Shown: piece by piece, positions 56,505-64,000 of the stretch
Layout: each line of letters opens with the position of its first letter
Numbering within the stretch: position 1 is the stretch's first letter
Assembly: GCF_001422285.1 (NCBI RefSeq)
Contig: NZ_LMMO01000003.1
Coordinates: 821,135 to 885,134 of the forward strand
Direction of reading: 5' to 3'
Length of the DNA stretch: 64,000 nt
Source of the DNA: Frigoribacterium sp. Leaf263
GTDB lineage: Bacteria > Actinomycetota > Actinomycetes > Actinomycetales > Microbacteriaceae
Program-made: the position numbers and the translations under genes
Notes under the pieces: model-generated
What the model saw: the letters and a program-made list of their open reading frames with translations, nothing else
The model's database searches: none
What the model was told of the DNA's origin: nothing

Positions 56505-57141
56505 GGATACCTCGCGAGATGGTCAGGCGGCCGAGGCCGACGAGCAGGAGATCGAGCACGGCGGCGAGGACGACGACGCCGACGACACCGGTGACGACGG
56601 AGGCGAGCGCGTTGGCGCCGCCGGTTCGGGACAGACCCGAGAAGATGAAGCCGCCGAGCCCGGGCCCCAGGCTGTACGCCGCGACGGCCGCGATGCCCAT
56701 GACCATCTGAGCGCTGACGCGGACACCGGTCAGGATGATCGGCCAGGCGAGCGGCAGCTGGACCGTGAGCAGGGTCCGCATCGAGCCCATGCCCGCGCCG
56801 CGCGCGGATTCGAGCAGCGAGGCGTCGACCTCGTTCAACCCGACGACCGCGTTCCGGAGGATGGGCAGGGTCGCGAAGAACGTGACGATGGCGACCGCCG
56901 GAGGCACGCCGAAGCCGAGGAACGGGATGAGGAGGCCCACCAGGGCGAACGACGGGAGCGTCAGACCGACGGCGGACACGCCGTTCGCGACGGCGCTCAG
57001 CCAGGGGGTCCGGTGGACCAGCACGGCGATGACGACGGCGAGGACGACTGCCAGCACCACGCATTGGACCACGAGGCTGAAGTGCTGCCAGGAGGCGAAC
57101 CAGATCTGGTCCCACCTCGCCGCCACGTACTCGAACACCAT
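56491..57141 (-). CDS. Osmoprotectant-type ABC transporter permease (first gene)
   Basis: A 216-residue ProW/OpuCD-type permease with about five to six helices. The EAA-type loop reads LLESARGAGMGSMRTLLTVQLPLAWPIILTG in part, with conserved glycine. N-terminal FEYVAARWDQIWFASWQHFSL is family-typical. ATG 57141 is preferred to the far upstream start because homology starts there. First gene of the operon (permease, ATPase, permease, lipoprotein). TAGGGT at 57215-57220 on the minus strand may be the -10, with a leader of about 67 bases. Confidence 0.9.
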   Translation of the reverse strand: MVFEYVAARWDQIWFASWQHFSLVVQCVVLAVVLAVVIAVLVHRTPWLSAVANGVSAVGLTLPSFALVGLLIPFLGFGVPPAVAIVTFFATLPILRNAVVGLNEVDASLLESARGAGMGSMRTLLTVQLPLAWPIILTGVRVSAQMVMGIAAVAAYSLGPGLGGFIFSGLSRTGGANALASVVTGVVGVVVLAAVLDLLLVGLGRLTISRGIRVQN

Positions 57142-57214
57142 CGCCGCCCGCCCCTCGTCAGCCGGGCCGATCCGACCCTCACCCCACGGCCCGGACGGGC
57201 TGCACAGCACGTCA

Positions 57215-57220
57215 ACCCTA
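57215..57220 (-). promoter_or_regulatory. -10-like TAGGGT for the osmoprotectant operon
   Basis: TAGGGT lies 74 bases before the first ATG on the minus strand. The only candidate with TANNNT form in the 118-base gap before the flavin monooxygenase gene. No clear -35. Confidence 0.35.
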
Positions 57221-57259
57221 ACCGGGATGCGCGCCGGGCGTCACGGAGAGGCCGCGGGG

Positions 57260-58648
57260 TCAGCCGTCGGTCGGCTCCGCAGCGACCTTGTACCGCGCGC
57301 CGTGGTGCTCGTCGGGGAGACGATCGCCGCGACCGAAGAGCTTCTGCCGCAGGGTGCCGGGCTCGTACTCCGTGGGGTAGACGCCGCGGGCCTGCAGCAC
57401 CGGGATCACGTGCTCGACGATGTCCTCGAAGGTCCCGGGGGTGATGGCGTAGGCCAGGTTGAACCCGTCGACGTCGGTCTCGTCCACCCACTCCTGCAGC
57501 TGATCGGCGATCTGCTCGCCCGAACCCACGATGCGCGGACCGAGACCCCCGATGCCGGCCGCCTCGGCGATGTCCCTGATCGTCCACTCCCTGCCGGTGT
57601 CGCCCTCCTGGGCCTGGAAGTTGGCGAGCGCCGACTGGATCGCGTTGCTCTCGACGTCTCCGACCGGATCGTCGAGCGAGTAGGTCGAGAGATCGACGCC
57701 CATCCAGCCCGACATGAGCGTCAACGCGCCTTCGTGCGACGCGTACCGCTGGTACTCCTCGTGCTTGGCCGCCGCGGCCTCGGGGGTCGCGTCCGTGATG
57801 ACGGTCAGGAGCGTGTAGATGCGCGCCGAGTAGCGATCGCGCCCCGCCTCCTCCAGGGCGTCGCGCAGCTTCGTCACGGTGGACGCGAGGCGCTCCTTGG
57901 TGGGGGCCGCCACGAAGATCGACTCGGCGTTCCCGGCGGCGAAGCGGATGCCTCGGGGCGAGGCCCCGGCCTGGTAGATGACCGGGGTGCGCTGGGGGCT
58001 GGGCTCGGCGATGTGGATCCCCGGCACCTTGTAGTAGGTGCCGTCGTGCCCGATCGAGTGCACCTTCAACGGGTCGGTGAACACGCCGGTCTCCCGATCC
58101 CGGACCACCGCGTCGTCCTCCCACGACCCCTCCCACAGCTTGTAGAGCACCTCGAGGTACTCGTCCGCCTGGTCGTAGCGCGTGTCATGGTCGAGCTGGT
58201 CGTCGGCGCCCATGTTGCGGGCGGCGCTCGGGAGGTACCCGGTCACGACGTTCCAGCCCACCCGTCCCTCCGTCAGGTGGTCGAGGGTCGACATGCGTCG
58301 CGCGAAGGGGTACGGGTGCTCGTAGGCGGTGCCCGCCGTGATGCCGAACCCGAGGTGCTCGGTGGCGGCCGCCATCGCCGAGACCAGCAGGATCGGGTCG
58401 CCGACGGGGGTCTGGGTGCCGTTCCGCAGGGCGGCGTCGTGGTTCCCGCCGTAGACGTCGTAGGTGCCGAGCACGTCGGCGATGAAGAGCCCGTCGAAGA
58501 CGCCCTTCTCGAGGAGGCGCGCGAGGGAGGTCCAGTAGCTCAGCTTCGTGTAGTCGGCCGACCGGTCGTCGGGGTGGCGCCACAGTCCGGGGGACTGGTG
58601 CCCCACGCAGTTCATGTCGAAGGCGTTGAACCGGATTCGTCGAGTCAT
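57260..58648 (-). CDS. LLM-class flavin-dependent monooxygenase, NtaA/DmoA type
   Basis: A 462-residue member of the bacterial luciferase-like superfamily, in the NtaA/SnaA/DszA branch that uses FMNH2 and oxygen. Features: VFDGLFIADVLGTYDVYGG, GFGITAGTAYEHPYPFARRMSTLDHLTEGRVGWNVVTGYL in pieces (MSTLDHLTEGRVGWN is the hallmark), PQRTPVIYQAGASPRGIRFA and GFNLAYAITPGTFED near the end. It needs a separate flavin reductase, which is not adjacent. The start ATG 58648 lies 6 bases after CAGAAT on the minus strand. Substrate unknown; sulfone, nitrilotriacetate-like and pristinamycin-type substrates are known for relatives. Confidence 0.9.
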   Translation of the reverse strand: MTRRIRFNAFDMNCVGHQSPGLWRHPDDRSADYTKLSYWTSLARLLEKGVFDGLFIADVLGTYDVYGGNHDAALRNGTQTPVGDPILLVSAMAAATEHLGFGITAGTAYEHPYPFARRMSTLDHLTEGRVGWNVVTGYLPSAARNMGADDQLDHDTRYDQADEYLEVLYKLWEGSWEDDAVVRDRETGVFTDPLKVHSIGHDGTYYKVPGIHIAEPSPQRTPVIYQAGASPRGIRFAAGNAESIFVAAPTKERLASTVTKLRDALEEAGRDRYSARIYTLLTVITDATPEAAAAKHEEYQRYASHEGALTLMSGWMGVDLSTYSLDDPVGDVESNAIQSALANFQAQEGDTGREWTIRDIAEAAGIGGLGPRIVGSGEQIADQLQEWVDETDVDGFNLAYAITPGTFEDIVEHVIPVLQARGVYPTEYEPGTLRQKLFGRGDRLPDEHHGARYKVAAEPTDG

Positions 58649-58654
58649 GACCTC

Positions 58655-58660
58655 ATTCTG
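58655..58660 (-). promoter_or_regulatory. -10-like CAGAAT for the LLM monooxygenase gene
   Basis: CAGAAT ends 6 bases before ATG 58648 on the minus strand. GAGGTC between them is too close to act as a ribosome site. Confidence 0.4.
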
Positions 58661-58725
58661 GGTCGCCGTCCCGAGCGCGTCGCCGGATGCCGAAACACGG
58701 CGTCACACTCGCGCGCCCACCCGAT

Positions 58726-59397
58726 CTACGCGCCGGGGTGGACGATGAGCCACGTGGCCACGGCGTCGATGTCGCCCCGGTTGCCCAGGCGGTGGGGGAG
58801 ATCGCACGGGAACGTCACGGAGTCGCCGGCCCGGACGACGATCCGCTCGTCGGGGAACTCGATCGTCAGCTCGCCGGAGACCACCGTCCCCACCTCGTAG
58901 CCCTCGTGGGTGACGAGGTCGTTCACGCCGGTCGCCGAGGCGCCCGGCGGATAGGTCGACTCGAAGAAGTCGACGCCGCGCAGATGACCGGGCGAGAGAC
59001 GACGGAAGACGACACCGCCGCCCAGGACGACGGGTCGGCTCTCGTCGGCCCGCTGCACGACGACGCTCCGAGGAGGCGCGGCGACGGTGCCACCCGGTGC
59101 CGCCGACGCCCCGGTCGCGAAGACGTCTGCCAGCGGGACCTCCAGGACCTGCACGATGGTGAGGAGTCGGCTCACGGACGGTCGCCGGGCCCCTCGCTCG
59201 AGCTGCGACACGGCGCTGGGCGAGATGTCGAGTCGGGTGGCGAGGGATCTCAGCGAGAGCCCTCGGGCGAGGCGGAGCTCGCGGAGACGTGCCCCGAGGG
59301 CGATCGCGTCGAGGTCGATCGCGGAGTCGTCCGGTCGCGACGAGGGTGTTCCGGGCACGGGCAGCCGATCTGTCGGGTGTGAAGCGATGGCTGTCAC
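58726..59397 (-). CDS. XRE-family transcriptional regulator with C-terminal cupin
   Basis: A 223-residue regulator. The XRE helix-turn-helix spans about 31-87 (LGARLRELRLARGLSLRSLA, then DISPSAVSQLERGARRPSVS). A cupin domain (about 135-222, with GVDFFESTYPPGASATG, THEGYEVGTVVSGELTIEF and SVTFPCDLPHRLGN) would bind a small effector. It is divergent from the NCS1 transporter gene, and such HTH-cupin proteins often control purine, nitrogen or osmolyte uptake genes. The GTG start lies inside an inverted repeat (GTGTGA-N11-TCACAC), which suggests autoregulation. Confidence 0.9.
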   Translation of the reverse strand: MTAIASHPTDRLPVPGTPSSRPDDSAIDLDAIALGARLRELRLARGLSLRSLATRLDISPSAVSQLERGARRPSVSRLLTIVQVLEVPLADVFATGASAAPGGTVAAPPRSVVVQRADESRPVVLGGGVVFRRLSPGHLRGVDFFESTYPPGASATGVNDLVTHEGYEVGTVVSGELTIEFPDERIVVRAGDSVTFPCDLPHRLGNRGDIDAVATWLIVHPGA

Positions 59398-59449
59398 ACG
59401 CTTGTTACCTCGCGGAAACCGACGACAGGTCGTGAAGCCATAGATTCAC
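59377..59449. promoter_or_regulatory. Candidate operators between the regulator and NCS1 transporter genes
   Basis: GTGTGA-N11-TCACAC occurs at 59377-59399 across the regulator start. GTGAA-N8-TTCAC occurs at 59432-59449, covering the -10-like TAGATT (59441-59446) of the transporter gene. Both contain GTGAAGC as their left half. Plausible binding sites for the XRE-cupin protein; pattern only. Confidence 0.45.
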
Positions 59450-59503
59450 ACCAGGACGAGGATCACCACCCCCTCACGCTACCTCGTCGATCAGGAGGAA
59501 CTC

Positions 59504-61084
59504 GTGGAATCGAACACCGCTCCGACCGCCCCGGCGGAGGCGCCCGGCACCTCCCCGCTCGACCGGACGCCGTCCGGCCACGCTGCCGGGGGAGCCGGGT
59601 ACCACCCGGACCTGACCAACGACGACCTCGCGCCTCTGACCCGCCAGACCTGGCGCAGCTACAACATCTTCGCGTTCTGGATGTCCGACGTGCACTCGGT
59701 CGGCGGGTACGTGACGGCGGGCAGCCTCTTCGCCCTCGGCATCGCCAGCTGGCAGGTCCTGGTGGCCCTCGTCGGCGGCATCGTGATCGTCAACGTCTTC
59801 ACGAACATGGTCGCGAAGCCGAGTCAGCGCACGGGTGTTCCGTACCCCGTGGTCAACCGGGCGGTCTTCGGCGTCCGAGGAGCCAACATCCCGGCGATCA
59901 TCCGGGGCCTGATCGCCACGGCCTGGTACGGCGTCCAGACCTACCTCGCCTCGCAGGCCCTCACGATCATGTTCCTGAAGTTCCTCCCGGGCAGCGCGGC
60001 CCTGCTCGAGCCGTCCTTCCTCGGCCTCGACGCCCTCGGCTGGATCAGCTACGGGATCCTGTGGGTGGCACAGGCGGCGCTGTTCTGGCGGGGGATGGAG
60101 TCCATCCGCCGTTTCATCGACTTCGCCGGCCCGGCCGTCTACATCGTGATGATCGCCCTGGCCGTCTATCTCGTCTCGCAGGCGGGCTGGGGCGGCGTGA
60201 GCCTCACCCTGTCGGCCGGGCCCCCGCTGGACCTCGGGGCGTCGATCCCCGTCATGCTCTCGGCCGTGGCCATCGTGGTGAGCTACTTCTCGGGACCGAT
60301 GCTGAACTTCGGCGACTTCGCCCGATACGGTCGCAGCTTCCAGGCCGTGAAGAAGGGCAACCTCCTGGGACTGCCCGTCAACTTCCTCTTCTTCTCGCTG
60401 CTCACGGTGATCTGCGCATCCGCGACGGTGCCGGTCTTCGGGAGGCTCATCACCGACCCCATCGAGACCGTCGACGCCATCGGCACACCCTTCGCGATCC
60501 TCCTCGGCGGGCTGACGTTCGTCACGGCCACGGTCGGCATCAACATCGTCGCGAACTTCATCTCGCCGGCCTTCGACTTCACGAACGTGAGCCCGCGCCG
60601 CATCAGCTGGCGCGCCGGAGGGATGATCGCCGCCGTGGGCAGCGTCGCCCTCACCCCCTGGAACTGGTACGGGGACGCCCAGGCCATCCAGTACTCGCTG
60701 GGTGTGCTCGGCGCCCTCATCGGTCCGCTGTTCGGCATCCTCATCGCGGGGTACTACCTCGTCGGTCACCAGCGGATCGCAGTCGACGACCTCTTCACGA
60801 TGGGCCCAGCCGGGCGCTACTGGTACCGGCGCGGCGTCAACCCGAACGCCGTCCGAGCCCTGGTCGCCTCGGGAACCGCATCCGTGGCCGTCGCCGTCGT
60901 GCCGGCGCTCGTCGTCGACCTCGGCGGCCCCTCGGTCGTCTGGGTCAGCGACTACAGCTGGTTCGTCGGCTGCGGTCTCGGCCTCCTCATCTTCCGCGCC
61001 CTCGAACGACGCTGGCCCCGCATGCCGTCGCTCGACCCCGCCGACGAGTCCGTCGACGACGGCACCGCCCCCACCCCCGCCTAG
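59504..61084 (+). CDS. NCS1-family nucleobase:cation symporter
   Basis: A 526-residue membrane transporter of the nucleobase-cation-symport-1 family (Mhp1/PucI/CodB relatives), which imports purines, pyrimidines, allantoin or hydantoins. About 12 helices are visible. Motifs: RQTWRSYNIFAFWMSDVHSVGGYVTAGSL in part (NxFxFWMSDVHS), FGVRGANIPAIIRGLIATAWYGVQTYL and SYFSGPMLNFGDFARYGRS; the late segment is TPWNWYGDAQAI. GTG 59504 has an AGGAGG site. The partner gene downstream is a hydantoin-racemase-like enzyme, which suggests uptake of a hydantoin, allantoin or related cyclic ureide; inferred. Confidence 0.9.
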   Translation: MESNTAPTAPAEAPGTSPLDRTPSGHAAGGAGYHPDLTNDDLAPLTRQTWRSYNIFAFWMSDVHSVGGYVTAGSLFALGIASWQVLVALVGGIVIVNVFTNMVAKPSQRTGVPYPVVNRAVFGVRGANIPAIIRGLIATAWYGVQTYLASQALTIMFLKFLPGSAALLEPSFLGLDALGWISYGILWVAQAALFWRGMESIRRFIDFAGPAVYIVMIALAVYLVSQAGWGGVSLTLSAGPPLDLGASIPVMLSAVAIVVSYFSGPMLNFGDFARYGRSFQAVKKGNLLGLPVNFLFFSLLTVICASATVPVFGRLITDPIETVDAIGTPFAILLGGLTFVTATVGINIVANFISPAFDFTNVSPRRISWRAGGMIAAVGSVALTPWNWYGDAQAIQYSLGVLGALIGPLFGILIAGYYLVGHQRIAVDDLFTMGPAGRYWYRRGVNPNAVRALVASGTASVAVAVVPALVVDLGGPSVVWVSDYSWFVGCGLGLLIFRALERRWPRMPSLDPADESVDDGTAPTPA

Positions 61085-61095
61085 GAGACACCGCC

Positions 61096-61839
61096 GTGCA
61101 CATCCGTGTCATCAACCCCAACACCAGCGTCGCCATGACCCGATCGATCGGCACCGCGGCGAGGGACGCCGTGTCGCCGTCGTCTCGGGTGAGCGCCGCC
61201 CATCCGACGATGGGCCCCGCCTCCATCGAGAGCCACTACGAGGAGGCGCTGGCCGTCCCCGGTCTCCTCGAGCAGATCTCCGTCGGGGAGCGCGAGGGGG
61301 TCGACGCGTTCGTGATCGCCTGCTTCGGCGATCCCGGACTCGACGCCGCGCGGGAGCTGGCGACGGTTCCGGTGGTGGGCATCGCGGAGGCGGCGTTCCA
61401 TGCGGCCGCCTTCGTGGCCCGTCGGTTCGGCGTCGTGACGACGTTGGGACGCACCACGGGTCGCGCGCGCGAACTCGTCGACCGGTACGGGTTCGGGTCC
61501 GCCTGCACGGTGATCCGGGCCTGCGAGATCCCGGTGCTGGCACTCGACGACCCGGCGTCCTCGGCCCGGCGGGCGGTCGCCGACGAATGCCGCCTGGTCC
61601 TCGACTCGGGGGCCGAGGCGATCGTCCTCGGCTGCGCGGGGATGGCCGACCTCTGCCACGAGCTCACCGTCGAGCTCGGGGTCCCCGTCGTCGACGGCGT
61701 CCGGGCGGGTGCCGCCTTCGCCGAGTCCCTCGCTCGCCTCGGTCTGAGCAGCGGCGCACGGGGCGAGTACGCCGCACCTCCCGAGAAGGGCTTCTCGGGT
61801 CTGCTCAGCGGCTTCTCGCTCGCGGGGCCGTCCGCCTGA
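61096..61839 (+). CDS. Asp/Glu/hydantoin racemase-family protein
   Basis: A 247-residue cofactor-independent racemase. It has the family start IRVINPNTSVAMTRSIG, the two catalytic cysteines C76 in VIACFGDPGLDAAREL and C180 in IVLGCAGMADLC, and GVVTTLGRTTG in between. This is the hydantoin/allantoin racemase branch (HyuE, HpxA). Start GTG 61096, 11 bases after the NCS1 stop, with AGGAGA. Coupled expression with the transporter suggests that both handle one cyclic ureide. No hydantoinase, carbamoylase or allantoinase gene is in the window, so the rest of the pathway lies elsewhere. Confidence 0.85.
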   Translation: MHIRVINPNTSVAMTRSIGTAARDAVSPSSRVSAAHPTMGPASIESHYEEALAVPGLLEQISVGEREGVDAFVIACFGDPGLDAARELATVPVVGIAEAAFHAAAFVARRFGVVTTLGRTTGRARELVDRYGFGSACTVIRACEIPVLALDDPASSARRAVADECRLVLDSGAEAIVLGCAGMADLCHELTVELGVPVVDGVRAGAAFAESLARLGLSSGARGEYAAPPEKGFSGLLSGFSLAGPSA

Positions 61840-61854
61840 CCCGAGGCGACGACG

Positions 61855-61860
61855 TACCCT
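61855..61860 (+). promoter_or_regulatory. -10-like TACCCT for the MFS gene
   Basis: TACCCT ends 6 bases before ATG 61867; the intervening GAGGGG abuts the start codon, so is too close to be a standard ribosome site. Confidence 0.4.
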
Positions 61861-61866
61861 GAGGGG

Positions 61867-63114
61867 ATGTCCACACCGGCGCCCGACGTCCCCCACGAGG
61901 CGCCCCGCGTCCGACTCGGACGCGACGTGGTCGTCCTCGGCGTCATCGCGTTCTTCGTCATGGTCGGATTCGGCGTCGTCGTGCCCGTCCTCCCGGTCTA
62001 CGCCCGGAGCTTCGGGGTCGACAACACCCTGGTCGGCGCCGTGCTGTCGGCCTTCGCCCTCATGCGCCTCGTGGCGAGCCCCTTCGTCGGCAAGCTGCTC
62101 GACCGGGTCGGCGAGCGACTCGTCCTCGCGGTCGGCATCGGCATCGTCGCCATCTCGAGCGGCCTGGCGGGGCTCGCCGAGACGTACCCGCAGCTGCTGC
62201 TGCTCCGTGGTCTCGGCGGCATCGGGTCGGCCATGTTCAGCATCGCGGCGATGACCCTCCTCCTCGCCACGACGGCGCCGTCGCATCGCGCACGGGCCAT
62301 CGGCTTCTATCAGGGCGGCTTCCTGGTCGGCGGCATGGCCGGTCCGGCCCTCGGCGGGGTCCTGGCCACGATCTCCCTCACGGCGCCCTTCTTCTTCTAC
62401 GCGGCCACCCTCGTGATCGCCGGCGTGGTGGGCGTCGTGCTGCTGCGATCGCCGCGAGGCCGCAGCACGACGGCACCGGGCGAACCCCCCGTCGCCTTCG
62501 CGGTCGTGATCCGCGACATCCGCTTCCGGGCGGCGTGCGTGGCGAGCTTCGCGCAGGGCTGGTCGTCCCTCGGGGTGCGCAGCGCGCTCGTCCCCGTCCT
62601 GGTCGTCGAGGTGCTCAAGGGGACGACGGCCTGGACGGGCGTCGTCTTCGCGGTGGCCGCGGTCGCCCAGACCGTCGCCCTCGCTCCCGCCGCCCGCCTG
62701 GTCGACACGGTGGGGCGCCGACCGGCGATGATCGTCGCGTTCCTCGTCGCCGGAGTCACGCTCGCCGCCGTGGCGTTCTCGACCGACGTCGTGATGCTCG
62801 GTGCGCTGCTGGCCGTCTACGGCGTGGCCACGGCCTTCATGGGCACGGCTCCCGCCGCGCTGGTCGGCGACGCGGCGGGCGGTCGCGGCGGTCGCCCCGT
62901 GGCCGTGTTCTCGATGTGCTCCGACGTGGGCGCGATCGCCGGTCCGCTGATCGCGGGTCTGCTGGTGGACACCACGTCGTACGCGGTCGCGTTCGGCTCT
63001 GCGGGGGCCCTCCTGGTGCTCAGCGCCGTCGTGTCGCTGCGACTGCCGCGGGCCCTGCCCGCCGACCACGATGCGAAGGAGGCGCGCCCCGGTTCCCCGG
63101 GACGCGCCTCCTGA
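61867..63114 (+). CDS. MFS transporter
   Basis: A 415-residue 12-helix major facilitator. The loop 2-3 motif A appears as PFVGKLLDRVGERLVLAVG and its repeat in the second half as ARLVDTVGRRPAMIVAFLVAG. Helix 5 motif C region reads GFYQGGFLVGGMAGPALGG, which is characteristic of drug/proton antiporters, so export is likely. Substrate unknown. Start ATG 61867 at leaderless distance from TACCCT. The gene ends within a perfect 10-bp inverted repeat of the recurring AGGAGGCGCG motif. Confidence 0.9.
   Translation: MSTPAPDVPHEAPRVRLGRDVVVLGVIAFFVMVGFGVVVPVLPVYARSFGVDNTLVGAVLSAFALMRLVASPFVGKLLDRVGERLVLAVGIGIVAISSGLAGLAETYPQLLLLRGLGGIGSAMFSIAAMTLLLATTAPSHRARAIGFYQGGFLVGGMAGPALGGVLATISLTAPFFFYAATLVIAGVVGVVLLRSPRGRSTTAPGEPPVAFAVVIRDIRFRAACVASFAQGWSSLGVRSALVPVLVVEVLKGTTAWTGVVFAVAAVAQTVALAPAARLVDTVGRRPAMIVAFLVAGVTLAAVAFSTDVVMLGALLAVYGVATAFMGTAPAALVGDAAGGRGGRPVAVFSMCSDVGAIAGPLIAGLLVDTTSYAVAFGSAGALLVLSAVVSLRLPRALPADHDAKEARPGSPGRAS
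63077..63112. terminator. Terminator built from AGGAGGCGCG / CGCGCCTCCT
   Basis: 63077-63086 pairs perfectly with 63103-63112; the loop contains a smaller CCCGG/CCGGG stem. The right arm includes the first base of the MFS stop codon. Lies between convergent genes. Confidence 0.8.
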
Positions 63115-63130
63115 TCGACGGATCGGTCCG

Positions 63131-64000
63131 TTACTTCTTCTTGCCGGCCGCGTCGTCCGCCGAGATCGACGGGGTGACCTCGAGGAACCCGGCGCGGGGG
63201 TCGGCCATGCCGACGAGCGGCGTCTGGTCGCGTCCGCCGACGAAGTTGGTGATCCACCCGGTGAGGATGCGCCACTTGCGGTTCAGCGTGGGCATCGCGT
63301 ACAGGTGGTAGCCGCGGTGCGCCAGCCAGGCCGGGACGTTCTTCATCTGCACGTTCTTGATGTTCGCCGCGCCCTTGCCGATGCCGAAGCTGGCGACCGT
63401 CCCGACGGATTCGTGGCGGTACTCCGCGATCGGCTGACCCGAGAGCTGCGCGATGATGTTGTCGGCCACGGTGACGGCCTGCCGGACGGCGTTCTGCGCG
63501 TTCGGCGGGTAGTAGGCGGGCTGCTGCTCGCTGAGCAGGTTCGGCACCTGGGCGCCGTCGCCGAGCGACCAGACGCCCTCGAGCACCTCGCCCTCGTCGC
63601 TCTGCACCTGCAGGGTGGCGGACACGTTGACGTGCCCGCGCGGACCGAGCGGCAGACCGAGGTCGGCCAGGACCGGGTTGGGCTTGACGCCGGCGGTCCA
63701 GACGATCGTGCCCGCCGGGATGGTCTCGCCGTCGCTGAGGACGACGTCGCCGTCGATGCACGAGGGCATCGTGGTCTTCAGTCGGATGTCGATGCCGCGC
63801 GAGCGCAGGTGGCCGAGGGTCCACTTCGAGAGCTCGGGCCCGACCTCGGGGGCGACGCGGTCGAGCGCCTCGACGAGCACGAACCGGAGCTCGTCGCGAG
63901 AGAGGTTCGGGAACGAGTCGACGGCCGCCTTGGCCGCGTCGTCGAGCTCGGCCATGGCCTCGACGCCCGTGTAGCCGCCGCCGACGAACACGACGGTGAG
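63131..64000 (-). CDS. NAD(P)/FAD-dependent oxidoreductase, probable type II NADH dehydrogenase (5' end beyond the window)
   Basis: The visible 290 residues are the C-terminal part of an NDH-2-like membrane flavoprotein that passes electrons from NADH to quinone. Seen: VFVGGGYTGVEAMAEL (second GxGxxGxE, NADH-binding), VLVEALDRVAPEVGPELSKW, TIVWTAGVKPNPVLADLG and WSLGDGAQVPN (FAD GD motif). QPAYYPPNAQNAVRQAV and the C-terminal membrane-associating stretch WLAHRGYHLYAMPTLNRKWRIL follow. The N-terminal FAD Rossmann fold is missing because the gene runs off the window end. The family call is good; the electron acceptor is inferred. Confidence 0.88.
   Translation of the reverse strand, partial: LTVVFVGGGYTGVEAMAELDDAAKAAVDSFPNLSRDELRFVLVEALDRVAPEVGPELSKWTLGHLRSRGIDIRLKTTMPSCIDGDVVLSDGETIPAGTIVWTAGVKPNPVLADLGLPLGPRGHVNVSATLQVQSDEGEVLEGVWSLGDGAQVPNLLSEQQPAYYPPNAQNAVRQAVTVADNIIAQLSGQPIAEYRHESVGTVASFGIGKGAANIKNVQMKNVPAWLAHRGYHLYAMPTLNRKWRILTGWITNFVGGRDQTPLVGMADPRAGFLEVTPSISADDAAGKKK

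Noticed and set aside
61081-63069. A 662-codon minus-strand frame opposite the racemase and MFS genes
   Set aside because: Arg/Asp/Gly/His-rich shadow sequence; both plus-strand genes have clear motifs.

Overview
The window is about 64 kb of very GC-rich, gene-dense DNA (roughly 70% G+C by eye). GTG and TTG starts are frequent, and four-base ATGA or GTGA stop/start overlaps are common. The gene content is typical of an actinobacterium: WhiA, RbpA, OpcA, a short GlgM-type glycogen synthase beside GlgC, TreS, a SufBD-Rieske-C operon, CtaA divergent from SufB, and type-B L31. The gene order fits the family Microbacteriaceae (Curtobacterium, Frigoribacterium, Rathayibacter, Clavibacter relatives). 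I cannot fix the genus from sequence alone. I see no rRNA, tRNA, CRISPR array, insertion sequence or prophage.

Layout. (1) 1-8.4 kb: the end of coaE, then excision repair uvrB, an SDR, uvrA and uvrC. (2) 8.4-14.4 kb: rapZ, whiA, the lower-glycolysis genes gap-pgk-tpiA, secG and rbpA, closed by a 25-bp perfect hairpin. (3) 14.4-22.7 kb, minus strand: tkt-tal-pgi-zwf-opcA-pgl, a pentose-phosphate operon facing the glycolysis genes. (4) 23-25 kb: convergent ctaB and ctaA, the two steps from haem B to haem A. (5) 25.4-29.5 kb: the sufB-sufD-Rieske-sufC-sufT operon without sufR, sufS or sufU. (6) 29.5-34.9 kb: bioY, an ABC-F ATPase, a DUF3099/zinc-ribbon-like/SURF1 operon, fabG and serB. (7) 35-41.3 kb: glgC and glgM (divergent), an orphan ABC ATPase, rpmE2, a DnaQ-type exonuclease and treS; glgC, glgM and treS are all feeders of the maltose-1-phosphate route to alpha-glucan. 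(8) 41.4-49.2 kb: alpha/beta hydrolase plus glycosyltransferase, histidine phosphatase plus sirtuin, SpoU methyltransferase plus D,D-carboxypeptidase, an SGNH hydrolase and an acyl-CoA dehydrogenase-like flavoprotein. (9) 49.2-53.2 kb: dinB translationally coupled to an SF2 helicase, then two small unknown genes. (10) 53.3-57.2 kb: an osmoprotectant-type ABC operon. (11) 57.2-61.9 kb: an accessory catabolic block of LLM flavin monooxygenase, XRE-cupin regulator, NCS1 permease and hydantoin-racemase-like enzyme. (12) 61.9-64 kb: an MFS transporter and the C-terminal part of a type II NADH dehydrogenase cut by the window edge.

The most striking non-coding pattern is a -10-like hexamer (mostly TANNNT, often TAGRCT/TAAACT) ending 6-7 bases before the start codon at about 17 genes with no usable Shine-Dalgarno, which indicates widespread leaderless transcription. 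At four gene junctions the stop codon of the upstream gene (TAA or TAG) forms the first three bases of such a -10 hexamer. Convergent gene pairs are usually separated by strong perfect hairpins.
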